Assembly (NCBI RefSeq): GCF_003122365.1
Contig: NZ_CP029254.1
Location: forward strand, 6,574,001-6,638,000
From: Streptomyces spongiicola
GTDB lineage: Bacteria; Actinomycetota; Actinomycetes; Streptomycetales; Streptomycetaceae
Reading direction: 5' to 3'
Length of the DNA: 64,000 nucleotides
The notes under the pieces were generated by a model. That model saw nothing but the letters and a program-made list of their open reading frames with translations. It was not told the DNA's origin and made no database searches. The translations under genes were made by a program, and so were the position numbers. Shown piece after piece: positions 34,708 to 44,651 of the stretch. Numbering within the stretch: position 1 is the stretch's first letter; each line of letters starts with the position of its first letter.

Positions 34708-36274
34708 AAAGCAGCGAACAGCAAGTCCCTGGACGAGAACCCAGGTCCTGACCATCGTGGCGACCGGACTCGGCCTCTTCATGGTCTTCCTCGACGCCCT
34801 CATCGCGAACGTGGCCCTGCCGGACATCCAGCGGGACTTCGGCGTCGGCGAGTCGGGTCTCCAGTGGGTGGTCACCGCGTACTCCATCGGTATGGCGGTG
34901 TTCATCATGGCCGGGGCGACCGCGGCGGACCGGTTCGGGCGCAGGCTCCTGTTCGTCGTCGGCGTCTCGGTGTTCACCCTCGCCTCGGCCGCCGCGGGCC
35001 TGGCGCCCGGGCTCGTCCCCATGGCCATCGCCCGCGCCGTGCAGGGCATCGGGGCCGCGACGGTGACCGTGACGTCGCTGGCGCTGGTGAGCGCCGCGTT
35101 CTCCGACGACGACGAGCGGGCGAAGGCCATCGGGCTGTGGACCGGCGTGGCGAGTGTGGCGACCGCCCTGGGCCCCACGGTCGGGGGCGTGCTGACCGAG
35201 AGCGTCAGCTGGCGGGCCGTGTTCATGGTCAATGTGCCGGTCGGAGTGCTGGTCCTGGTGATGACCGTCCGCTATGTGGCCGAGTCCCGGGAGAAGACTC
35301 CCCGCGGCTTCGACTGGGGCGGCCAGTTGCTGTTCGTGGTCGCCGTCGGGTCCCTGGCCTACGGGCTGATCGAAGGCCAGAAGGCCGGCTGGACGTCGGC
35401 CCGGATCCTGACCCTGCTGGTGGTCGGCGTGGTGGGGCTCGCCTTCTTCGCCCGCTACGAGTACCGGAACCCGAACCCGATGATGGACGTCCGCCTCTTC
35501 CGCCACCGCGCCTACGCCGTGGGCATCGCGACGATCTTCTCGGCCTTCTTCAGCGCGTACGGGATGCTGCTGGTCGTCACGCAGTACTTCCAGAACATCG
35601 AGGAGTACACCCCGGCGGCGGCCGGGCTGCTGATCCTCCCGTTCGCCTTCAACATCATGCTGCTCTCCCCGATCGCCGGCCGGCTGGCGGCACGGGTCGG
35701 GCCGCTGCCGGTCGCCAGGACCGGCCAGCCGCTGCTGGTCGCCGGGCTGGTCGTCATCGCCCTGGGGATGCCCGTCTCCGTGGCGGTGGTCGCAGCCGGC
35801 CTCTTCCTCTGCGGCGCCGGGGTGGCCCTCCTCGCCACCCCGGTCACCGCCCTGGCGATGAGCTCGGTGCCGGTGGACCGGGCGGGGATGGCCTCCGGCA
35901 TCATGAGCGCCCAGCGGGCCATCGGCTCCACCTTCGGCTTCGCGGTCCTCGGCAGCATCCTCGCCGTCTGGCTGGGCCGGAGCCTCAACACCGACCTGCG
36001 CGAAGCGGTCCCGGACGCCGCGGCCCGCCGGACGATCGCCGACCGGATCATCCAGGAGGCCAACCCCCACGCCTACCCGGCCGAGATCGGCCCCGGCAGA
36101 CCAGTGCCCGGGGCCTCGCTGGAGCAGCGCGCTTCCGTCGCGGAGATCGCGACGCGGGACTTCATCCAGGGCTGCCAGGTGAGCGTCGGCTTCGGAGCCG
36201 CCCTGTGCGCGGTGACCATGGTGCTGCTCTGGACGGTCGCGGGCAGCGGTACGGAGCCCCGCGCGTCACGGTGA
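34697..36274 (+). CDS. DHA2-type MFS exporter (14 TM)
   Basis: A 525-residue transporter with about 14 membrane segments, motif A GATAADRFGRR, and motif C GPTVGGVLTESVSWR. The conserved first helix (LTIVATGLGLFMVFLDALIANVALP) supports the ATG at 34697; the GTG at 34691 would add two residues. No clear ribosome-binding site precedes it, so the mRNA may be leaderless. The start sits inside a perfect palindrome. Likely drug or metabolite efflux. Confidence 0.9.
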   Translation: MRHTKQRTASPWTRTQVLTIVATGLGLFMVFLDALIANVALPDIQRDFGVGESGLQWVVTAYSIGMAVFIMAGATAADRFGRRLLFVVGVSVFTLASAAAGLAPGLVPMAIARAVQGIGAATVTVTSLALVSAAFSDDDERAKAIGLWTGVASVATALGPTVGGVLTESVSWRAVFMVNVPVGVLVLVMTVRYVAESREKTPRGFDWGGQLLFVVAVGSLAYGLIEGQKAGWTSARILTLLVVGVVGLAFFARYEYRNPNPMMDVRLFRHRAYAVGIATIFSAFFSAYGMLLVVTQYFQNIEEYTPAAAGLLILPFAFNIMLLSPIAGRLAARVGPLPVARTGQPLLVAGLVVIALGMPVSVAVVAAGLFLCGAGVALLATPVTALAMSSVPVDRAGMASGIMSAQRAIGSTFGFAVLGSILAVWLGRSLNTDLREAVPDAAARRTIADRIIQEANPHAYPAEIGPGRPVPGASLEQRASVAEIATRDFIQGCQVSVGFGAALCAVTMVLLWTVAGSGTEPRASR

Positions 36275-36282
36275 CCACCGGA

Positions 36283-36440
36283 GCAGTGCCACCGGAGCAG
36301 TGCCACCGGCGCCCAGCGCCGCGGCCGCGGCCGCGGCCCGCCCCGCCCGGACCGCTCCCGCCCCGCCCGGACCGCTCCCGCCCCGCCCGGACCGCTCCCG
36401 CCCGGCCCGGACCGCTCCCGGACCGCCCGGACCGCTCCCG
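36283..36440. repeat. 20-bp minisatellite, five units
   Basis: Five consecutive 20-bp units ending GGACCGCTCCCG lie at 36341-36440, after a duplicated 15-mer CCACCGGAGCAGTGC at 36283-36312. They fill the convergent gap between the exporter and the LAL regulator, with no gene seen. Confidence 0.85.
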
Positions 36441-36691
36441 CCCGGCCCGCCCCACCCCGGCCGGAGCGGTCCGGCCCGGGGCGGGGACGCGGGGATGGTC
36501 CCGGTGTTCCGGGGTGCGTGCCGCCGGAGCGTCCTCGTGGCGATCGGCGCGCTGGATGGTTCCGGTGTTCCCGGGGGCGTTGCCTTCCGCCCCGGCCGGT
36601 GCCGCGGCCGGCGCGGGCCCTCGCGGTGCTCCGGTCCGGCCCCGCTCCCCGCGAAGGCCCCGGACGGACGGACCTCTCCGCACTGCCGTGC

Positions 36692-39616
36692 TCAGCCGGC
36701 GGCCGGGCCGTCCGCGAGGACCGGCGGCGGCCTCAGCCCCGGCCAGGCGCCCAGCGCCCCGGCCAGCTGCGCCCGCGAACGGACGTCCAGCTTCTGGTAG
36801 ATGCGGGTCAGCCGGGCCTCGACCGTCTTCACACTGAGGTACAGCCGCGCGGCCGCCTCCTGGTTGCTGGCGCCCTGCCCCACGAGCAGCGCCAGATGCA
36901 GCTCCGCCTCCGTCAGCGCCGGCAGGGCGCCGGCGCGGGAGGGTGCGGAATCGGACGTCCCCGACGGGGCCTCCGACACCAGCGCCAGCCAGGGCGCCGC
37001 GCCCGACCGCTCGAAGACCGCGGCCGCCGCCTGCAACGCCTGCTGGGCGGCCGAACGCCTGCGGCGGCGGCGCTCCACCCGGGCGAGCGCGATCAGCGCC
37101 CGGCCGCGCTCCAGCGGCAGTCCCGCGCCGCCGAACCGGTCGGCGGTGTCCGCCAGCAGCACGGCCGCCTCGTCGGACTTCCCGCCCGCCGCCAGGCACA
37201 GCGCGTCCACCCGGTCGCAGCCGAGCAGCACCGTCGTACGGCCCAGCCGCTCCGCGACCGGGCGGACGCCGGCCAGTACGTCGGCGGCCTCCTCGGGGGC
37301 GTCGTTGGCGAGCAGCGCCTCGGCCAGCTCCTCATGCCAGCGCAGCATGGACGGGTCGACGGCGCTCTGCGCCCGCTCCCCGGCCTGGACCCGGCGCAGC
37401 GTCTCCAGGGCGTTGGCCACGTCGCCGGTGACGAGCTGGATCCGGCCGAGCGCGTAGAGGCTGCGCGACAGGAAGACGTGGTCGCCCTCCTCCTCGGACG
37501 CCTGGGCGCTGCGGCGGGCGTAGCCGGCGGCGCGGGCGAAGCTGCCGCCCGCCGTCTCGGCGAGGGCCAGCGAGTACCAGGCGGGGCCCGGGGAGAGACC
37601 GGCCTCCAGGGTCAGGGCCAGCGACCGGCCGGCGTGGGACAGCGCCACCGCGCACTGCCCCCGGCGCGCCTCGACCTCGGCGGACGTGTTGAACAGCTCG
37701 ATGGCGTCCTCGACGGTGCCGCGCTGCTCGACCAGCGGCAGCAGGGCGTTCAGCTGGTCCCGGGCGTCGCCGAGCCGGTCGTCGAACAGGGCGTGGCGGA
37801 TCGCCAGTATCCGGGCGGCGTTGCGGACCCCCGGCGGCTGCTCGACCGTCTCCAGGGCCCGCGCCTCGGCGAGCACCCGCTCGGCGTCCGGCCAGCCCAG
37901 GAAGCGCTCCATGCGGGCCCGGACGGTCAGCGCCCTGGCCGCCGTCTTCGCGTCGCCGACGGAGGAGGCCAGTTCGGCCGAGTCGACGGCGGCCGCCCGC
38001 GAGCGCACGGGGTCGCCGTCGGCGAGTACGTACTTCACCGCGAGGCGGAGCTGTACCGCGGCGCGCAGCGCGGTGTCGCCCTCGGAGTCCTCCATCGCGT
38101 GCACATAGATCTCGTCGAGGCCGGTGAGCCCCTGTCCCGCGGTGTCCAGTACCGCGAGCCGGGCGCGTACCCGTTCGGCGGGGGCGGCGTCCCGGGAGAG
38201 GAGGTCGGTGGCGGCGCGCACCGCCAGGTCGGCCCGCGCGGCACGGGCCGCCTCCTCCGCGGCGTCCACGAGCCGGGCGATCCGCTGCCGTCCCTCCCGG
38301 CCGGGTGTGCTCTCCGCGGCGAGCAGGGCGAGTTCGGCCGCCAGGGCGCTGTTGCCCCGGCGCCGCGCTGCCTCGGCCGCCGCGGTCACCTCGGCGGCCA
38401 GCAGCTCGTCGGGCACGTCCGTGGCGAGAGCGCGGTGCCGGACCTCCTCCACCGGGTCGTCCACGACCCGCGCGAGCGCGGCGTGTCCCTGGCTGCGTTC
38501 GGTCCAGCAGGCGTCGTGGACGAGCGTCGACGGCAGCACTCCGGCCGTGAAGGCCACGGACCCGTCCTCGGTGAGGGTGACCAGCCCGGCCCGTTCGGCC
38601 GTGGCGAGGTCGGCCTCCGCGGTGGGGCGGCCGGCCCGGCGGATCAGCGACGCCGACGGCCGCAGCGCGAGCGCGGCGAGCAGCAGCGTGGCGCGCACCG
38701 CGGGGGAGGCCACGCCGAGGAGCTGCCGGGCGAGGTCGCGGGCGCGGCCCGACAGGGAGAGCGCTTCGGCGTGGTGCACCGGTGTGCGTGCGTCGGCGAG
38801 GGAGCGGCCGATGGCGAGTGCGAGTCGCGGGTTGCCGCCGCTGGCCCGGTGGATGCGTCCGGCCATGCGGGACGGGAGGCGGTGGTGGATGAGGAGTTCG
38901 GCGATCTCGTCGGCGTGCAGCGGCGGCACGTTCAGCACATCCGCCTCGGAGGGAACCCACAGGGGTTCCGGGCCTTCGCCGGGGAAGCCGGGGCCGTACG
39001 CCTCCGCGTCGGGGGTCTCCACGGCGACGGCCCGCAGCGCGGGCGGGGCCAGATGGAGGGCGAAGCGCAGCAGGTCCGCGCTCTCGGGATCCATCCGCTG
39101 CACCCCGTCGACGACGAGCAGGACCGGACTGCGGGCGGCGAGGGTGCGGAGGATCCCGGCGACGGCCAGTCGCAGGGCGATGCGGTCCCAGCCCTTCTCG
39201 GGCACGGGTGCCTCCCGGCACAGCATCGCCACGGCGGCGCGCTGCGGGCCGGGCAGCCCCCGGAGGACGTCCTGTGCCCCGTCCGTGCTTCCGCCGCCGG
39301 ACGCGGGGCCCGTCCGGGGTCCGTCGCCGTTCGCCGACGCGGCGACGGAGGCCACCAGCGTGGCGGCGGCCGCGCCCGGGGTCCCGCGGTCGGTGGGGAG
39401 CGTGGCGAGCCACAGCACGTGCTCGCCGCGTGCCTCGGCGCGTGCCGCGACGGCGAGCGCCACCTCGGACTTGCCGACCCCCGCGGGGCCTGTGAGGAGG
39501 GCGCGCCCGCCGGAGTGCAGTACGCGGTCGAGGCGGTCGAGGAGTTCGGCCCGGCCGACCGGGACGCGGGGTCCCTCCGTGCCCGCGCGCGAAGGCGGGT
39601 ACGCACCGATGTTCAC
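36692..39616 (-). CDS. LAL-type ATP-binding LuxR-family regulator
   Basis: A very large regulator, 974 residues. An N-terminal AAA/STAND ATPase has Walker A GPAGVGKS (43-50) and a Walker B strand PVLLVVDG. A long helical TPR-like region follows, then a C-terminal LuxR helix-turn-helix (about 905-965, LTEAELHLALLVGQGASNQEAAARLYLS). Such proteins activate secondary-metabolite or sugar operons on ligand binding. The GTG at 39616 is preferred because the family core begins about 20 residues after it and GGTGG lies upstream. No biosynthetic gene cluster adjoins it, so its target is unknown. Confidence 0.9.
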   Translation of the reverse strand: MNIGAYPPSRAGTEGPRVPVGRAELLDRLDRVLHSGGRALLTGPAGVGKSEVALAVAARAEARGEHVLWLATLPTDRGTPGAAAATLVASVAASANGDGPRTGPASGGGSTDGAQDVLRGLPGPQRAAVAMLCREAPVPEKGWDRIALRLAVAGILRTLAARSPVLLVVDGVQRMDPESADLLRFALHLAPPALRAVAVETPDAEAYGPGFPGEGPEPLWVPSEADVLNVPPLHADEIAELLIHHRLPSRMAGRIHRASGGNPRLALAIGRSLADARTPVHHAEALSLSGRARDLARQLLGVASPAVRATLLLAALALRPSASLIRRAGRPTAEADLATAERAGLVTLTEDGSVAFTAGVLPSTLVHDACWTERSQGHAALARVVDDPVEEVRHRALATDVPDELLAAEVTAAAEAARRRGNSALAAELALLAAESTPGREGRQRIARLVDAAEEAARAARADLAVRAATDLLSRDAAPAERVRARLAVLDTAGQGLTGLDEIYVHAMEDSEGDTALRAAVQLRLAVKYVLADGDPVRSRAAAVDSAELASSVGDAKTAARALTVRARMERFLGWPDAERVLAEARALETVEQPPGVRNAARILAIRHALFDDRLGDARDQLNALLPLVEQRGTVEDAIELFNTSAEVEARRGQCAVALSHAGRSLALTLEAGLSPGPAWYSLALAETAGGSFARAAGYARRSAQASEEEGDHVFLSRSLYALGRIQLVTGDVANALETLRRVQAGERAQSAVDPSMLRWHEELAEALLANDAPEEAADVLAGVRPVAERLGRTTVLLGCDRVDALCLAAGGKSDEAAVLLADTADRFGGAGLPLERGRALIALARVERRRRRRSAAQQALQAAAAVFERSGAAPWLALVSEAPSGTSDSAPSRAGALPALTEAELHLALLVGQGASNQEAAARLYLSVKTVEARLTRIYQKLDVRSRAQLAGALGAWPGLRPPPVLADGPAAG

Positions 39617-39806
39617 GTACCCCCACCACCTTCCGGCGCGCGGGCCCCCTGCCCGTTGGAGCAGAGAATACGAACCCGCTCGGCCCAGTCCAGGCCCGGT
39701 GTCCGGCATGCGGACAGGTCCGTACCGGACCGGCAGCGGGGCGCGCCCGTGGACAGTGCCCACAGACGCGCCCCTGACCTGCGTGGATGCCGGTCTTGCC
39801 GCTGTA

Positions 39807-41639
39807 TCAGAAAGTGAGACTCCAGCTGTCGATGTAGCCGGTGTCACCCGATGCCACGTCGCGGACCTGGAGCTTCCAGGTCCCGTTGGCGACCTCGCCG
39901 GAGGCGTCGACCGTGTACGTCGCGAGGACGTTGTCGGCGCTGTCCGAGCCGGAGGAGGTCTTCAGGTTGCGCACGGTCCCGTCCGGGGCGATCAGGTCGA
40001 TGACCAGGTCACCGCGCCAGGTGTGCTTGATGTCCACGTCGACCTTGAGGGCGGCCGGGGCGTTGCCGGTGAGGCCGGTCACCGCGATCGACGACGTGAC
40101 CGTCGAGTTGTCCGAGATCGCGACGTCGGCGCCGTTGGTGAAGGTCGTGCCCCCGGGTGCGGTGCCGGTGACCGCGTCGACCGTCTTCGTGGCGTCGGCG
40201 ATCCCGGCGCCGCAGCCACCGGAGCAGGTGCCGGGCAGCGGACGGGCGTTCGCCTTGATCGCCGACTCGATGTCGGCCGGGGCCAGCGACGGCTTGACCG
40301 ACTCCAGCAGGGCGGCGAGACCGGCGATGTGCGGTGCGGCCATCGAAGTGCCCTGGTAGGGCTTGTAGTTCTCGGCGGACTGGGTGGTGGCGCCCGAGTT
40401 CAGCGTGGAGAGGATGCCGTTCTCGGGGGTGGTGACGGTGCCCGGGGTGTCGGTGGCGCGGCGGGTCTCGCCGCCGGGCGCCGACACGTCCACGACCGAG
40501 CCGTAGTTGGAGTAGAAGGACCGGCCGCCGTCGCGGTTCGTCGAGGCCACGTTGATGATGTTGGCGCAGTTGGCCGGGGTGAACCGGGATGCGTTGGCGT
40601 TGCTGTTGCCCGCCGCCACCACCACCGTGGTGCCGCGGGACACGGCGCCGTTGATGGCGTTCTGGTAGACGCTGGGGCAGCTGAAGCTGGGGCCGCCGAG
40701 GCTCAGGTTGACGACCTTCGCCGGGGTCGTGTTGGCCGGGACTCCGGGCACGCTGCCGCCGGACGCCCAGGTGATGGCGTCGGCGATGTCCGAGGACGAG
40801 CCGCCGCACTTGCCGAGCACCCGCACGTGCTGGACCTTCGCGTTGTACGCGATGCCCGCGACGCCCTTGCCGTTGTTCGTGGTCGCGGCGATGGTGCCGG
40901 CGACGTGCGTGCCGTGCCACGACGAGTTGCCCGCCTTGGAGTCGGGGCCGCACTCACCGTCGGTGAGGTTCCAGTCTCCCTCGTCCTTGGGGTCGCCGTC
41001 GCGGCCGCCGCCGTCACGGGCCTCCGAGGAGCTGGAGATGAAGTCGTAGCCGGGGACGGTGTTGGCCGCCAGGTCCGTATGGGCGGCGTAGCCGGTGTCG
41101 ATGACGGCGACGGTGACACCGCTGCCCGTGGTCTTGTCCCAGGAGCCGGGCACGTTCATGCCGCCCGTGGCCTCGAACAGGTCCCACTGCTTGGCGTACT
41201 CGGTGTCGTTCGGGGTGACGGCCATCGCGTACGCGCGGATGTCCGGCTCCACCGAGGCGACCGAGGGGTCGGCGCGGAAGGCGTCCATGACCTCGGTGAG
41301 GTCCTTCTTCGAGGCCTCCCCGCCCAGGTCGACGAGGGCGGCACCGCCGGCGAGGCGGCGCTCGAAGCGCAGGCTCTCCCCGGTCTGGGCGCCCTTGGCC
41401 TTGGCGTCCCCGGCTGCGGCGGTGTTCGAACCCGCTTCCTCTGCCTGGGACTTGTAGGTGACGATGACCTTCTCGACGGGCGAGTCGGGCAGTTCGGTCA
41501 TCGCTTGCGAAACCGGGGCGGGCTTCGGCGAGGGTTCCCCCGAGGCGGCGGCGAACGCCACGGAGGAAGTGGCGGCGGCGCCCAGAATCGTGGCGCTCGC
41601 GGCCACGACGGATATGAGTCTCCGTCCGGAACCGTTCAA
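39807..41639 (-). CDS. Secreted subtilisin-like protease with P-domain
   Basis: A 610-residue exported S8 peptidase. There is a signal peptide (about 1-32), an inhibitor I9 prodomain (about 45-140), and a catalytic domain with D181 (AVIDTG), H242 (HGTHVAG) and S432 (GTSMAAPH), with the oxyanion Asn in AAGNSN. The C-terminal proprotein-convertase P-domain (about 500-610) starts near GGTTFTNGADVAI. The start is taken as TTG 41639 because AAAGGGA lies upstream; this start is less certain than the domains. It should act outside the cell as an endopeptidase. Confidence 0.9.
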   Translation of the reverse strand: MNGSGRRLISVVAASATILGAAATSSVAFAAASGEPSPKPAPVSQAMTELPDSPVEKVIVTYKSQAEEAGSNTAAAGDAKAKGAQTGESLRFERRLAGGAALVDLGGEASKKDLTEVMDAFRADPSVASVEPDIRAYAMAVTPNDTEYAKQWDLFEATGGMNVPGSWDKTTGSGVTVAVIDTGYAAHTDLAANTVPGYDFISSSSEARDGGGRDGDPKDEGDWNLTDGECGPDSKAGNSSWHGTHVAGTIAATTNNGKGVAGIAYNAKVQHVRVLGKCGGSSSDIADAITWASGGSVPGVPANTTPAKVVNLSLGGPSFSCPSVYQNAINGAVSRGTTVVVAAGNSNANASRFTPANCANIINVASTNRDGGRSFYSNYGSVVDVSAPGGETRRATDTPGTVTTPENGILSTLNSGATTQSAENYKPYQGTSMAAPHIAGLAALLESVKPSLAPADIESAIKANARPLPGTCSGGCGAGIADATKTVDAVTGTAPGGTTFTNGADVAISDNSTVTSSIAVTGLTGNAPAALKVDVDIKHTWRGDLVIDLIAPDGTVRNLKTSSGSDSADNVLATYTVDASGEVANGTWKLQVRDVASGDTGYIDSWSLTF

Positions 41640-41805
41640 GATGATCCCTTTCAACTGACGGTGCGGAAGCAGAGGGGCGGCGCATCGCGTCCGCGGTTCG
41701 CCGTGGGGGTGCGATCCGCGGAGCCCCGGGCCGGGTACGCCCGTGCGCCGCCTCCTGCGCGACGGCCCCTGGTCAAGAGCCGCCACCGGACATCACCCAG
41801 AGTCA

Positions 41806-41822
41806 GCATGTACCTGACATGC
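41806..41822. promoter_or_regulatory. Inverted repeat GCATGT-N5-ACATGC upstream of the protease
   Basis: A 6-5-6 palindrome lies 167 bp before the protease start, in a 400-base divergent gap with no genes. It may be an operator for the protease gene. Confidence 0.38.
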
Positions 41823-42041
41823 AGATGGCCGGGATTCGCCGGTGCGGCAGACAGTAGGGAACGCCGAGGTGAACCCGATACGGGGAAAACCCTTGTCACC
41901 CCCCGCACAGCCCCCCTCGAGCGGTCGCCGATCCCGCCTTCTCGCCCCGCTGACCTGCGGCGGCGCTTCGAGCTGAGCGCCCGGCCGGCCCGACGGACAA
42001 TGGGAGGCGGGGGCCGTCGCCCAGAACCCGCGGAGGTCGGC

Positions 42042-42461
42042 GTGGATGTCCTGGTCCTGATCGGGCGCGTCCTGTTCGCGCTCGTGTTCCTCTACTCCGC
42101 GGTGGGGCACCTCACCCAGCACAAGCAGCTGGGCGCCTACGCCGCGTCCAGGGGCCTGCCCGCAGCGGAGGCCGCGACCCTGCTCAGCGGGGTGCTCATG
42201 CTCCTCGGCGGCCTGAGCGTCGTGCTCGGCGTCTGGGCGGACCTGGGCGCCCTGCTGATCGCGCTCTTCCTCTTCCCCACGGCGCTGGTCATGCACGCCT
42301 TCTGGAAGGAGACCGACCCCCGGACGCGCCAGACGGAACAGATCTCGTTCCTGAAGGACCTCGCCCTCGGCGGCGCTGCGCTGGTGATGTCGGCCTTCTT
42401 CGCCTACGCGGCCCACGACCTCGGACTGACGCTCACCGGCCCCCTGCTCTCCATGCGGTGA
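42042..42461 (+). CDS. DoxX-family membrane protein
   Basis: A 139-residue protein with four membrane segments (RVLFALVFLYSAVGHL, TLLSGVLMLLGGL, ALLIALFLFPTALVMHAFW, and GGAALVMSAFF), which fits DoxX. The conserved FxxxGxxH-like motif is in the first segment. GTG 42042 follows CGGAGGT. Family members are linked with thiosulfate/quinone and redox stress, but no partner is nearby. Confidence 0.87.
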   Translation: MDVLVLIGRVLFALVFLYSAVGHLTQHKQLGAYAASRGLPAAEAATLLSGVLMLLGGLSVVLGVWADLGALLIALFLFPTALVMHAFWKETDPRTRQTEQISFLKDLALGGAALVMSAFFAYAAHDLGLTLTGPLLSMR

Positions 42462-42547
42462 GCGCGGCGCCGGGGCGTCCGCCATCGGCCGGCCCCGGGT
42501 AGCGGCCCCGGCCCGGTGGACGGGCCCGCGGCTCCTCCCGCTCGGCC

Positions 42548-42621
42548 GGGACCTCGGTTGGATCTCGGTCGGGATCTCGGTTGGATCTCGGTCGGGATCT
42601 CGGTCGGGACCTCGGCCGGGA
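42548..42621. repeat. 12-bp GGATCTCGGTYG minisatellite
   Basis: About six copies of a 12-bp unit lie in the 240-base gap between convergent genes. No gene seen. Confidence 0.85.
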
Positions 42622-42700
42622 CCGGAGCCGCCACGCCGTACGACGACGTGCCGCGAGGCCCGCTCGGAACGGCGGCTGCCCCGGTCCTCCCGGCGAACGC

Positions 42701-43348
42701 TCAGCCCGTGCGCAGCCGTGGCGCCCGCGCCGCCGCGGGGACCGGGCCCCCGTCCTCGCGCAGATCGTCGCGGAGCGCCGCCGCCCAGCAGGCCAGCCCG
42801 GCGACATCGACCCCGTGGGGCCCTTCGCCCCCGTGGGGCCCTTCGACCCCGTGGGGCCCTTCGACCCCGTGGGGCCCTTCGACCCCGTGGGGTTCTTCGA
42901 CCCCGTGGGGTTCTTCGGCTCCGTGGGGTTCTTCGGCTCCGTGGGGTTCTTCGGCTCCGTGCGGCCCCTCGATCCCGTGCGGCCCTCCGGCTCCGTACGG
43001 TGCGATGGACTCCGCGCCCCGGGCCAGCAGCGCGGCGCCCCCCGCGGCATTGCCGCGTGCGGCGTGTGTCAGCCCCACCGCCAGCTGCGCCAGTCCCCGC
43101 CACAGTCCGCGCTCCTCGTCCGGCCCGGACTTCCAGGCGTCCTCCAGTACCTCATGGGCGTGGAACGGCATCCCCGCGTCCAGCAGCCGCTGTGCCTCCG
43201 CCAGCGTCTCCGCGGGCGAGCGGACCACCCCCTCCGGCTGCCGGTCCACCCCTTCCGCGCCGTACGGAAGCGGCCGGCCCAACCCGTCCCGCGGACGCGC
43301 ACTGCGCGCCCTGCCCTCGTCATCGCGATCCCTCGACGTCCTGCTCAC
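42701..43348 (-). CDS. DUF309 protein with a His-rich hexapeptide repeat
   Basis: A 215-residue protein with a DUF309 core (about 47-115: LDAGMPFHAHEVLEDAWK and RGLAQLAVGLTHAARGN). The C-terminal part has about ten near-identical hexapeptides of the form EGPHGV/EEPHGA, coded by an 18-bp tandem repeat (about 42814-43010). The His in each unit could bind metal, but replication slippage within an open frame may be the cause. The GTG start at 43348 lacks a strong site and is less certain than the core. Confidence 0.78.
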   Translation of the reverse strand: MSRTSRDRDDEGRARSARPRDGLGRPLPYGAEGVDRQPEGVVRSPAETLAEAQRLLDAGMPFHAHEVLEDAWKSGPDEERGLWRGLAQLAVGLTHAARGNAAGGAALLARGAESIAPYGAGGPHGIEGPHGAEEPHGAEEPHGAEEPHGVEEPHGVEGPHGVEGPHGVEGPHGGEGPHGVDVAGLACWAAALRDDLREDGGPVPAAARAPRLRTG

Positions 43349-43492
43349 GCCCCGATTGTCACCCCTCGGCCCCGATCGGGCCCAACGCCGGACCCGCCGC
43401 GCACGCTGGGGCCGTGTCTCCGGGCACGGCGCGTATTGAGGTAGTGTTCTTCTGCGCGCTCGGCCGGGGCAGGCCCCGGGGGAAGCGCACAC

Positions 43493-43566
<74 letters not shown>

Positions 43567-43583
43567 CGGTATGGAAGCAGCTC

Positions 43584-43616
43584 AGAGGGGCCCCTCGGGG
43601 CCCCTCTCGGTCTTTT
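43584..43616 (+). terminator. Terminator hairpin after tRNA-Pro (second copy)
   Basis: AGAGGGGCCCC pairs with GGGGCCCCTCT (43584-43607) and is followed by TCTTTT. It lies 18 bases after the tRNA. Confidence 0.8.
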
Positions 43617-43991
43617 CCGGAGCTTCCCGTGGTGCACGGACAGTCATCTGCCCCGGCCTGTCCCCGAGTGAGCGGCAAGTGCCCGTAGTCGGCCGGCACT
43701 TCGCGCGCCCGCGGTACGCCCCCGTACTCCTCCGGCCGTTGCGGGACCGTCCGAGCCCGCTCCGCCGTCGCGCTCCGAGGAAGGCTCCCCCGGACGTGTG
43801 CGCAGCTCGGTGGTGTCGCTGATGGCGGCCCTCCCTTCCGTATCCGGTGCGGTCCCTCCCTGCCCCCTGGCCGGCTCCTCCTCGTGATCGCGCCCCCGGT
43901 CGGCTGAAACGCGATCCGCGCGACGGAGCCCGGGCCGCGGGCCCGCCCCCGGTGCGGCGAGCCCCGCCGCGTGTCAGCGGACCACCGAGTG
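43617..43991. other. Intergenic region, nothing recognised
   Basis: About 375 bases of ordinary GC-rich sequence between the terminator and the convergent phosphopantetheinyl transferase gene. No gene or clear repeat. Confidence 0.5.
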
Positions 43992-44651
43992 TCAGCGCGC
44001 CACCGCGATCGCCGTGACCACCAGCCCCGACTCGACGAGCCAGCGCCCCTCGAAGCCCTTCAGCGGCTGCCCGCCGACGACCGGGCCGTCCACGAGCAGC
44101 CGGGCGCGGAACGTGGCGTCGTCGGGGTCGATCGTGACGACCGCCTCCTCGAAGTCCAGCCAGCGCCGGGCCAGCGGATACCAGGCCTTGTAGACGCTTT
44201 CCTTGGCGCTGAACAGCAGCCGGTCCCAGCAGACTTCCGGGCGCAGGGAGCCGAGCCGGTCCAGCGTCGCGCGCTCCTCGGGCAGGGTGACCAGATCGCG
44301 GACTCCCGGATCGGGCAGGGGCAGATGGGGTTCGGCGTCCAGGCCGATCGTCAGCACGTCGGCGGCATGGGCCACCGCGGCCGCCCGGTAGCCCCGGCAG
44401 TGCGTCATCGCGCCGACCGCGCCGGCCGGCCACTGCGGAGCCCGCGCGGCCCCCGGCAGGATCGGTCCGGGCGGGAAGCCGAGCTCTTCGAGCGCCCCGC
44501 GGGCGCACACCCTGACCGTGCCGAACTCCCGCTGCCGTTCCGGCACGGCCTTCGCCACGACGGCGCGCTCCTCGGGGTACATCTCCGGCGCCTCCGGGTC
44601 CCCGAACGCCTCGCGGACCGCGATCGGCGGGGGCAGCAGCTTGCCGATCAC
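43992..44651 (-). CDS. 4'-phosphopantetheinyl transferase (Sfp type)
   Basis: A 219-residue enzyme that moves phosphopantetheine from CoA to carrier proteins. Motifs are IGLDAE (D105, E107: Mg2+) and WDRLLFSAKESVYKAW (K150, E151, K155: CoA and catalysis). It probably serves polyketide/peptide synthases elsewhere. Its GTG overlaps the stop of the metallophosphoesterase gene, so the two are translated together; this pairing recurs in Streptomyces. Confidence 0.92.
   Translation of the reverse strand: MIGKLLPPPIAVREAFGDPEAPEMYPEERAVVAKAVPERQREFGTVRVCARGALEELGFPPGPILPGAARAPQWPAGAVGAMTHCRGYRAAAVAHAADVLTIGLDAEPHLPLPDPGVRDLVTLPEERATLDRLGSLRPEVCWDRLLFSAKESVYKAWYPLARRWLDFEEAVVTIDPDDATFRARLLVDGPVVGGQPLKGFEGRWLVESGLVVTAIAVAR

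Noticed and set aside
36518..39817. 1099-codon plus-strand open frame
   Set aside because: Antisense to the LAL regulator; composition is Arg/Gly/Gln-rich and no domain is seen.
38124..42461. 1445-codon plus-strand open frame
   Set aside because: Most of it is antisense to the LAL regulator and the protease; only its last 139 codons (DoxX) have family motifs and a proper start.
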